From assembly GCA_002691835.1 (NCBI GenBank), contig NZJA01000146.1, forward strand, positions 10,488-20,264: a DNA stretch of 9,777 bases. The letters are read 5' to 3'. The DNA comes from Planctomycetota bacterium. GTDB taxonomy: Bacteria > Planctomycetota > UBA8108 > UBA1146. Position numbers and translations under genes: made by a program. The notes under the pieces were generated by a model. It did not search any database and was not told the DNA's origin. It saw only the letters and a list, made by a program, of their open reading frames with translations. Numbering within the stretch: position 1 is the first letter of the stretch; each line of letters starts with the position of its first letter. Shown here piece by piece: positions 1 to 5,365 of the stretch.

Positions 1-534
1 CTGATGGCGGTGTGGGCTTTCCAGGGCTACTGGAAATCGATGCAGGTTCCCCTCGTCTGGTTTGGCTTCCTGTGGGCCATCTACAATCTGACCGTGGGTA
101 TGACCGGCCGTTTTGCCACGGGTCTGGAAAAGAAGTGGGGACCGAGGGCCGTGTTGCTCTTCATCGCGGCATTACCGATTACCGGCTATGGCGGGATGGC
201 GCTCTTTTATCAGGGTCCAGAAACTTCGCTGGCATTCATGATCGGTGGAATCCTCATCGGTCTCAGTTTCAGCGTCAGTCGCGGTCTCACTCAGGTCGTG
301 ACCAAAGGAGCACTCAATTCACGGGTTCCTGCGGAATTGCGCGCCACTGCCAACTCACTCTCGAGCCTCGGAGTCCGCATCGGTTTCGCAATTCTCGGCC
401 CCCTGTTGGGTTGGGGATTCGATGAAAAGGGTTACTTCAGCAGCCTGTTGGTGGCCGCAGGAGTTTGCGTCTCATTTGCCTTGTTGGTTCAACTTCCCCT
501 CGTTGCGCACCTTAAAAAAACCAGGAACCAGTGA
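1..534 (+). CDS. MFS transporter, C-terminal part (5' end outside window)
   Basis: This is the C-terminal half of a major facilitator superfamily permease, an inner-membrane secondary transporter. The frame is open from base 1 and ends at TGA 532-534; the ATG at base 4 lies inside the gene and is not taken as the start. The visible 177 codons give about five to six hydrophobic helices with short loops. A basic cytoplasmic loop (GLEKKWGPRA) follows the first helices. A later stretch, with VPAELRATANSLSSLG ahead of a Gly/Pro-rich helix (ILGPLLGWGF), is typical of the region around helices 10-11 of MFS proteins, where RAT-N-S-L is a common pattern. The protein ends in a short basic tail (HLKKTRNQ). 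The substrate cannot be inferred, because the N-terminal half and the upstream neighbours are missing. The gene is convergent with the membrane-protein gene that ends at 570. Confidence 0.85.
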   Translation: MMAVWAFQGYWKSMQVPLVWFGFLWAIYNLTVGMTGRFATGLEKKWGPRAVLLFIAALPITGYGGMALFYQGPETSLAFMIGGILIGLSFSVSRGLTQVVTKGALNSRVPAELRATANSLSSLGVRIGFAILGPLLGWGFDEKGYFSSLLVAAGVCVSFALLVQLPLVAHLKKTRNQ

Positions 535-569
535 CGTAACAACGACAAGGTCCTTCGTTCCTATCAGCT

Positions 570-1280
570 TTAATAATTGAGCATCGAAGCACGTCGGATG
601 CACATATGGCCGTAAATGCCCAAAATGACCGTGTGGAGAAGCACCAGCGGCCCTGAGTATTCAGGGTATTCAGGAAAAAAGTTCGGCGAAACATAAGCAG
701 CGATGAAGGTGATCATCGCCGTAGATGTGATCCATGCAGGCATCTCAGGTAGGTTCCACCCATGATCTGAATTGAGATGATTGAATTCCGCTCTCCAGGC
801 CCAATACAAGAAGGGAACCCATAGAGGCATGATCAATGGCACCCAGCAAAGGAGTACTGCAACGATGGCATTTGGAGATCCACCTCGGCGGTTAAGAATT
901 TCAAAAACTTTGTAGAGGTAGGCGAAAAAAAATATGGGGACTGCATAGACCAATACAGTCTCAATCAAAGAAGGAAGAGCAATACGGGAAGGGAGATCTA
1001 TCGCATTGAGAGCCAAAAGCGCGAAGAAACCAAAAATCCACATGCCGCTCCCCGGCAGCTCTTTGACCGATTCGCTTTGGGCGATTGCAATGTCGGACTC
1101 ATTGACGACCTGAATAGAAGTGGCCGAAGTTCCTTGTGCTTCAAATTCGACTTCCAGCTCTTCAACCGGAGGAGTTTCAACAGAAAAGTTTGTTGCAGCA
1201 AACTCATAACTCACTCCGTCTTCACCCAAAATGCTCCCCGACTTCCCGTCATTTTTTATGAACTCAACTCGTCCACGCAT
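570..1280 (-). CDS. Membrane protein with degenerate cold-shock-like N-terminal domain
   Basis: The 236-aa product starts at ATG 1280 and stops at TAA 570. Residues 1-60 resemble a cold-shock-type OB fold in their order of elements: GRVEFIKNDGKSGSIL, then DGVSYEFAATNF, then a stretch close to the usual 'G..VEFE' strand (LEVEFEAQGTSATSIQVV). The RNA-binding aromatics are absent: the RNP1-like site reads KSGSIL instead of KGFGFI, and the RNP2-like site reads YEFAATNF instead of VFVHF. Nucleic-acid binding is therefore doubtful. A linker (about 61-78) leads to about five hydrophobic segments near 80-96, 103-124, 136-162, 181-197 and 210-227. Proteins joining a cold-shock domain to a membrane domain are known (CSD plus DUF1294), but this membrane part does not look like DUF1294 and I do not recognise it. 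No strong Shine-Dalgarno sequence precedes the start. Its function is unknown. Confidence 0.75.
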   Translation of the reverse strand: MRGRVEFIKNDGKSGSILGEDGVSYEFAATNFSVETPPVEELEVEFEAQGTSATSIQVVNESDIAIAQSESVKELPGSGMWIFGFFALLALNAIDLPSRIALPSLIETVLVYAVPIFFFAYLYKVFEILNRRGGSPNAIVAVLLCWVPLIMPLWVPFLYWAWRAEFNHLNSDHGWNLPEMPAWITSTAMITFIAAYVSPNFFPEYPEYSGPLVLLHTVILGIYGHMCIRRASMLNY

Positions 1281-1318
1281 AGGAAATTCTCGTTTCAGAT
1301 TTTGGTGGGCTAGATGTA

Positions 1319-1347
1319 ATTATAATAAAGAGCAACGATTCAGGGAA
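1319..1347 (-). promoter_or_regulatory. Candidate promoter of the cold-shock-like membrane protein gene
   Basis: On the minus strand a perfect TATAAT lies at 1324-1319. Seventeen bases upstream there is only a poor -35 (TTCCCT, 1347-1342; three of six matches). The expected transcription start is near 1312, giving a leader of about 30 bases before ATG 1280. The -10 lies in an AT-rich island (ATTATAAT) that also reads TATAAT on the plus strand, but I find no -35 for that direction. Confidence 0.35.
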
Positions 1348-1519
1348 TATGGTTCTTGAATTGGTCTTGGGATCAGGACACCATGTCTGTACATCAGGAT
1401 CGAGGGGGCCGGGTCGTCCGCGGAATTTCCGGAGGCGAAAACTGGCTGGGGAGATGCGACACTGCGGTTCGCCGCGATGTCCTGTTCCAGGGGAAAGGTC
1501 AGTACGGCCCCCTCCATAT

Positions 1520-1545
1520 CCTATATCCATAACCTATATCCATAA
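1520..1545. repeat. Two tandem copies of a 13-bp repeat
   Basis: CCTATATCCATAA occurs twice without a gap, at 1520-1532 and 1533-1545. It is preceded by a related partial copy (CCATAT, 1514-1519) and followed by CC. It sits at the right edge of the GC-rich patch. It could be a slippage-prone microsatellite or paired binding sites for a regulator; the sequence alone does not decide. Confidence 0.7.
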
Positions 1546-1610
1546 CCTTTGCGGACGATTCAGTCCAAACTGTCGAGAGCATTCCAATCCACAAGTGATC
1601 TTTATTTTGA

Positions 1611-1631
1611 CAAAGACAATGCGTGTCTTTG
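1611..1631. promoter_or_regulatory. Perfect 8-bp inverted repeat, candidate operator upstream of alkaline phosphatase
   Basis: CAAAGACA (1611-1618) and TGTCTTTG (1624-1631) are perfect inverted copies separated by five bases. The centre lies about 97 bases before ATG 1718. A TTGACA hexamer (1607-1612) overlaps the left arm, but no acceptable -10 lies 16-18 bases downstream, so the promoter is not proven. With no U-run after it, it does not read as a terminator. A dimeric regulator site is the likelier reading. Confidence 0.4.
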
Positions 1632-1717
1632 GCGTTGGTGGAATTCTTTCCAGCGAGTACATTGCAGGCAGAGTGATCCAGCGACTTTGAAAGTTGGATC
1701 GATGGAAAGAGGAACCG

Positions 1718-3163
1718 ATGTCGACCGATCGTTTGACCCGAAGAGGATTTCTTGGAAGCGGAGCGGCTGCAGGCGCAGGACTCCTTTGGAGTTCGAGTCT
1801 GGGTGGCTGCTCTCTCGTTGAGGCGAAAGATGGCCATGAAGGATTGCATGCCGGGTCCGAGTCACAAGCGAAGAATGTTATCTTCCTGGTTGCCGATGGT
1901 ATGAATACCGGGACCTGGTCCCTCGCTGATTACTATCTCCAACATCAAAACAGTACTCAAAATCGTGGTGCCCGCAGAAGCGAGTGGGTGCACCTCTACG
2001 CAGAAAGACTGGTCAATCGAGCTTTGATGGAGACCTGCTCCGCCAATTCTCTGGTGACCGACTCTGCCGCTGCCGGCAGTGCCTGGGCCAATGGTCAGCG
2101 CGTCAACAACGGCTCCCTGAATGTCAGCCCGGAGGGCAAGATTCTGACCCCGATCCACGATCTGGTGCAAAAGAGCGGTCGTGCTACAGGTTTGGTGACC
2201 ACGACTCGGATGACCCATGCCACCCCGGCTTCTTTTGCCACTTCCGTGCCCAAACGGGGCATGGAAGACGACATCGCTCTCCAGTATCTGGACAAGGGTG
2301 TCGACGTGCTTCTCGGGGGAGGCAGTCGCCACTTTGCAGCAGAGACTCGAAAAGACGGCACCGATCTGTTCTCGAAGTTCCGCAAGTCGGGATACGAGAT
2401 CCTTGGAAATCGAAACGAATTGCTGAGTGCGACCGAAGTTCCCGATCGCTTGTTGGGAACTTTCTGGAAGACGCATTTGCCCTACACTCTCGATCGCAAC
2501 CACCAGAAAGAAATCGCCAGCGCTGTTCCCACTCTTGCGGAGATGATGCGAACGGCCTTAAAGGTCCTTGATCGCAAGCCCAAGGGTTTCCTTCTTCAGG
2601 TCGAAGCGGGTCGTGTCGACCATGCCGGTCACGGCAATGACCCGGGCGCCATCGTTCATGATCAGTTGGCGTTTGATGAGTGCATCGCCGTTGCTCTGGA
2701 GTACACCCGTGACAACCCCGATACCATGGTGGTCGTCACGACAGACCATGGCTGTGGAGGCTGCCAACTCAATGGCATGGGAACTTCTTATCTGGATACG
2801 GACAAAACCTTCTTCAATGGAATTGGCGCCTTGAAAAGCAGTTACGAAAATCTGCGCCATCAGTTTGGCGTGTTGTCGCGCGCGGATTTCAGGGCACTGG
2901 TCGAGGATTCGATCCAACTGGTTCTGACCGACGATCAACTCGATACTCTCGACGGACTCAAGAGTACCGATTACGGAGTCTCGACACAGATCCGCAAGTG
3001 GCACGATCCCATTAAGAGAACGGGCGTCAACTTCACCAGCACGAATCATACGGGTGAATTTGTGGAACTGAGTTCTTGGGGACCGGGCAGTGGACTCATC
3101 GGATCATGGTTGAAGAATACAGATCTCAACTCTGTGGTGCGTCAGGCTCTGGCACTTTCTTAG
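1718..3163 (+). CDS. phoA: Alkaline phosphatase, Tat-exported putative lipoprotein
   Basis: The 481-aa product belongs to the PF00245 phosphomonoesterase family, which releases inorganic phosphate from organic esters outside the cytoplasm. The ATG at 1718 is chosen because AGAGG (1708-1712) lies five bases upstream; a TTG at 1694 in the same frame has no such site. Residues 7-12 (TRRGFL) form a twin-arginine signal, and LGGC ending at Cys31 fits a lipobox, so a Tat-exported lipoprotein is likely. Active-site residues are present: Asp60 (VADGM), Ser116 nucleophile (TDSAAAGSA), His167/Thr169 (THATP), Arg180 (VPKRGMEDDIA), Glu296, Asp301 and His305 (EAGRVDHAGH), Asp343-His344 (TTDHG) and His444 (NHTGE). 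His167 and His302 stand where E. coli PhoA has Asp153 and Lys328, a combination seen in animal-type enzymes. Length is close to E. coli PhoA (471). The last 38 bases overlap the convergent gene. Confidence 0.93.
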   Translation: MSTDRLTRRGFLGSGAAAGAGLLWSSSLGGCSLVEAKDGHEGLHAGSESQAKNVIFLVADGMNTGTWSLADYYLQHQNSTQNRGARRSEWVHLYAERLVNRALMETCSANSLVTDSAAAGSAWANGQRVNNGSLNVSPEGKILTPIHDLVQKSGRATGLVTTTRMTHATPASFATSVPKRGMEDDIALQYLDKGVDVLLGGGSRHFAAETRKDGTDLFSKFRKSGYEILGNRNELLSATEVPDRLLGTFWKTHLPYTLDRNHQKEIASAVPTLAEMMRTALKVLDRKPKGFLLQVEAGRVDHAGHGNDPGAIVHDQLAFDECIAVALEYTRDNPDTMVVVTTDHGCGGCQLNGMGTSYLDTDKTFFNGIGALKSSYENLRHQFGVLSRADFRALVEDSIQLVLTDDQLDTLDGLKSTDYGVSTQIRKWHDPIKRTGVNFTSTNHTGEFVELSSWGPGSGLIGSWLKNTDLNSVVRQALALS

Positions 3164-3785
3164 GCTTTTCTTCGGCATTGGCGGTTCCCTTTTTCGGGGA
3201 ACTGGTCGACTTGGGATGATTGCCAAGAAGTCCTTTTGCGATCTCGGGAGTCGGCGGTTTTTTACCGATATAAAGCTTCAGGATGAGATCGAGAAACTGC
3301 TGATCACCGGGGATGAGAGTCTTCTTTTTTCCCTGTCGAACTTCTAAGCCTTTTCCGGGCAGGCAGATGAGCTGCATTTGCGACCCATTCGGGGCCGCTT
3401 CGACGGAGTTGATAAATTGATCGAGGGAAGTTTTAAGGCTTTCAGTCATCGGATCCGGTTGATTGACCTTGATCGACTCCTGATAGGCCTCTCGCATCTG
3501 CTTTTGTGAAAGAGATCTGACGAATTGAAGCTCAAGGCAATTGATGAGGCCTGGCTTGAGCAGTTGATTTGGATCAGAGCTTGGAGTTTCCACCCATAAG
3601 GCGACTCGGTACAGATCGAGACCAAAAAAGCCCCACTCACAGAGAGCCTCACCGTTCTTCTTCAGTGTTTTGTCGGCGATTTCGATAGTTGGAGCAAAAC
3701 GATCCGCGGCTTGTAGCAGTCCTTGAGCCAGAAAGAGCTGCAAAGCCAGAAGCAGAAGAAATCGTGTTTTAGACTGGAGGCGCAT
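3126..3785 (-). CDS. Secreted chalcone isomerase-like domain protein
   Basis: The 219-aa product is placed in the bacterial chalcone-isomerase-like family (Chalcone_3 type). These are mostly secreted proteins of unknown role, with no evidence of flavonoid chemistry. Start ATG 3785 puts a Sec signal peptide directly at the N-terminus (TRFLLLLALQLFLAQGLLQAA, cleavage likely after QAA near residue 27). A TTG at 3809 in frame would add eight residues, and neither start has a clear Shine-Dalgarno sequence. Family features seen are NGEALCEWGFFGLDLYRVAL near residues 44-63, the LELQFVRSLSQKQMREAY stretch near 84-101, and later LICLPGKGLEV. The last 30 or so residues are a Lys/Pro/Ser-rich low-complexity tail. 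The gene follows the monohaem cytochrome gene by 84 bases on the same strand and may share its transcript. Its 3' end overlaps the phosphatase gene antisense over 3126-3163. Confidence 0.75.
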   Translation of the reverse strand: MRLQSKTRFLLLLALQLFLAQGLLQAADRFAPTIEIADKTLKKNGEALCEWGFFGLDLYRVALWVETPSSDPNQLLKPGLINCLELQFVRSLSQKQMREAYQESIKVNQPDPMTESLKTSLDQFINSVEAAPNGSQMQLICLPGKGLEVRQGKKKTLIPGDQQFLDLILKLYIGKKPPTPEIAKGLLGNHPKSTSSPKKGTANAEEKPKKVPEPDAPQS

Positions 3786-3861
3786 ACGGTGAACTGGGCT
3801 TTCAAGCAAAGATTCAAAAAATCAGTCATCTGAATATGCCGATGTTTCAGCCAAAGAGCAA

Positions 3862-3878
3862 GGATCACTTCAGTGACC
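3862..3878 (-). other. Small hairpin across the stop codon of the monohaem cytochrome gene
   Basis: On the minus strand GGTCACTGAAGTGATCC can fold into a stem of about six pairs with one bulged T and a TGAA loop, spanning stop codon TGA 3872-3870. No U-run follows immediately (the next bases are TTGCTC), so it is a poor rho-independent terminator. A T6 tract appears only about 40 bases further on. It may be an mRNA 3' structure or chance. Confidence 0.25.
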
Positions 3879-4685
3879 TTCTAATAATTGGATCACTGTT
3901 GATGGAGAGGCTTTTTTCGCAAAGGCATCCATAAAGGTTTTTTCATCGGGGATGAAATTGCCTTCACTGGGCCACTGATTGCCGATCTCTGGTTTGTCTT
4001 TAAAAGAGTTGATCTTCGTGAGATAGCTTCGATAGGCGTCCCTGAACGAGGTCCGTACTGAAGCAATGATTTGCAGATACTCGGCTTCTCCCACAGATGT
4101 GTGAGGATAAGACCAGGTAGTGGCACCCATCACATCGTTGAGGACCCAGTCTGTCTTTGGTGAAGCCGGGTGTTCGTTATGGCAGGTCACGCACGCTTGC
4201 GCCGCTGCGATATCGGGAAACATCGCCACTTGCAGACCGGTTCGTGAATCCATAAAAAATTCCGGCTTTCTGCTCTTTTGGATACTTTCAAATCGGCCGA
4301 TCTGATCACCCTTAAAAGCGTTCGTTGGAGTGATCGGCATATGAGAACCAAGGACCAGTTCCAGTCCTATATTTTGACGGGACAAGCTGGCGGCTGCTTT
4401 ACTTAAAAACAACGCAGGTAACGGTCCAGCGTCGACCCCTTCGTTTTCCCAATTTTCATCGAAGTGAAGCCCGACCTTTTTACCTGCTCCGACAATCGAT
4501 TGGGTGTAAAGAGTACGTACCACGTCATTTTCTGCCGCGATGGTGGCGAACACCTTCTCGATGGGAATGTCTGCGACGGCACTGCGCTCGTTGACTTCAG
4601 GGAGCGGTACAGGTGCGCTCACTGCACTCCAGACGATCAAAAGAACGAGCAATAAAGCGAACAGATGAGAAAAGGTGATCTTCAT
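3870..4685 (-). CDS. Periplasmic monohaem cytochrome c, Tll0287-like (DUF3365) domain
   Basis: The 271-aa product has a Sec signal peptide (residues 1-24, ending AVSA before PVPL) and one haem c site, CVTCH at 165-169. The segments around it (LGSHMPITPTNAF, MFPDIAAAQACVTCHNEHP, then WVLNDVMGATTWSYP at 180-194) match the pattern of the DUF3365/Tll0287-like domain, a PAS-like haem c fold found in soluble cytochromes and sensor ectodomains. In cyanobacterial Tll0287 a Cys serves as the second haem ligand. Here the only cysteines are the two of the haem motif, so the sixth ligand must be something else. After residue 200 there is a helical tail with no motif I know. ATG 4685 overlaps the stop of the pentahaem gene as ATGA (4685-4682), which suggests translational coupling. 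Its role is probably as a redox partner or redox sensor of the upstream chain. Confidence 0.85.
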   Translation of the reverse strand: MKITFSHLFALLLVLLIVWSAVSAPVPLPEVNERSAVADIPIEKVFATIAAENDVVRTLYTQSIVGAGKKVGLHFDENWENEGVDAGPLPALFLSKAAASLSRQNIGLELVLGSHMPITPTNAFKGDQIGRFESIQKSRKPEFFMDSRTGLQVAMFPDIAAAQACVTCHNEHPASPKTDWVLNDVMGATTWSYPHTSVGEAEYLQIIASVRTSFRDAYRSYLTKINSFKDKPEIGNQWPSEGNFIPDEKTFMDAFAKKASPSTVIQLLEGH

Positions 4686-5365
4686 GGAGAAGTCTCTCTC
4701 TCTTCCGGGTAGGGGTTAATCAGTTTTCCGTATGGGGCCGGTGTTTTTCCATCGAGGTAGCTTTGGACCTGTTTGATGGAGAATGCGTCCTCGAGAGCTT
4801 TAGGCCAGTCGTAATCATGATTGCCATGAAAATCATGGCATTGCAGACACGTTTCCCAACGTTCTTCAGCGATCAGAGTTTGGTGGCGAGGCTCGATGGT
4901 GTCTTTCTTGTCACCCCAAACCTGATGGCAATTCATACAGAATTCCATTGAGTGGACAACATTGATGGAAGAGTGGTGATCATGGCAACCCATGCATTGG
5001 TGCTGTCCAAGAGTCTCTCTCAACTCAAAATATTCTGAATGAGCAAAACGATGCTGGGGATGCAGATTCTTTGGCATCTCGTGACATGCGAGGCAGTCTG
5101 CTGAATCGACGGGATTTGTCAGGAATGGAGCGCCTTCTTTTCGAAAGCCAAGCCAGTGGTGGACATTGGCCTGAACTTGTTGCCTTACAGATCCAGCTGC
5201 AGGCTGGTGACATTGCTCACATGCCATCTCCTCATGCATTTCTTGATCACCACCTGGGCTCAGGAATTGTTCCTGGCGTGGAGATAGAAAGGCGGCGAGG
5301 AGTGTCAGCGTCAAGACCATGCCCAGCCACAGTGGAGCAGTTCTGGGGAATCCGCCAGTTCTCAT
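4682..5365 (-). CDS. Membrane-anchored pentahaem cytochrome c
   Basis: The 227-aa product has an N-terminal membrane anchor or uncleaved signal (about 10-28, APLWLGMVLTLTLLAAFL). Five CxxCH haem c sites follow: CEQCH 49-53, CLACH 91-95, CMGCH 124-128, CMNCH 143-147 and CLQCH 173-177. Many further histidines between them (for example HDHH 128-131 and HDFHGNHD 177-184) can act as distal ligands. The haems face the periplasm. Start ATG 5365 is chosen because GGAGGA (5376-5371) lies five bases upstream and the frame overlaps the preceding stop as ATGA (5365-5362). The open frame extends to 5755, but that extra part lies in antiphase with the upstream gene and is discarded. The family is a c3/NapC-like multihaem protein in the broad sense, and I cannot name a closer subgroup. 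It most likely takes electrons from, or gives them to, the membrane haems of the upstream protein. Confidence 0.9.
   Translation of the reverse strand: MRTGGFPRTAPLWLGMVLTLTLLAAFLSPRQEQFLSPGGDQEMHEEMACEQCHQPAAGSVRQQVQANVHHWLGFRKEGAPFLTNPVDSADCLACHEMPKNLHPQHRFAHSEYFELRETLGQHQCMGCHDHHSSINVVHSMEFCMNCHQVWGDKKDTIEPRHQTLIAEERWETCLQCHDFHGNHDYDWPKALEDAFSIKQVQSYLDGKTPAPYGKLINPYPEERETSP

Larger units (their letters stand above)
1281..1717. other. Divergent intergenic region without a convincing gene
   Basis: This 437-base gap separates the minus-strand membrane protein from the plus-strand alkaline phosphatase and should hold promoters for both. It is a mosaic. Bases 1301-1360 are AT-rich (21 of 60 G+C by hand count). 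Bases 1381-1500 are GC-rich (75 of 120). Two features follow: a tandem 13-bp repeat at 1520-1545 and a perfect inverted repeat at 1611-1631. Short open frames on both strands cover the GC-rich patch, including a 49-codon plus-strand frame from ATG 1383 to TAA 1532, but none shows a recognisable family and they overlap one another. I see no clear sigma70 promoter for the phosphatase and no Pho-box-like pair of direct repeats, although PhoB control would be natural for such a gene. Confidence 0.6.

Noticed and set aside
523..562. Possible bidirectional terminator between the MFS and membrane-protein genes (AGGAAC 523-528, GTTCCT 557-562)
   Set aside because: Six pairs with a 28-base loop and no U-run on either strand; too weak to annotate.
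1607..1635. TTGACA hexamer as -35 of the phosphatase promoter
   Set aside because: The bases 16-18 downstream (around TTGGCGTT) do not resemble a -10 element.
1264..1849. Several overlapping open frames on both strands in the phosphatase upstream region
   Set aside because: They overlap each other and the phosphatase signal sequence, show no family motifs, and mostly reflect the GC-rich patch.
4822..4840. Perfect inverted repeat TGCCATGA AAA TCATGGCA
   Set aside because: It lies inside the pentahaem gene and follows from the codons of the last haem site (CHDFHG), so it needs no regulatory explanation.
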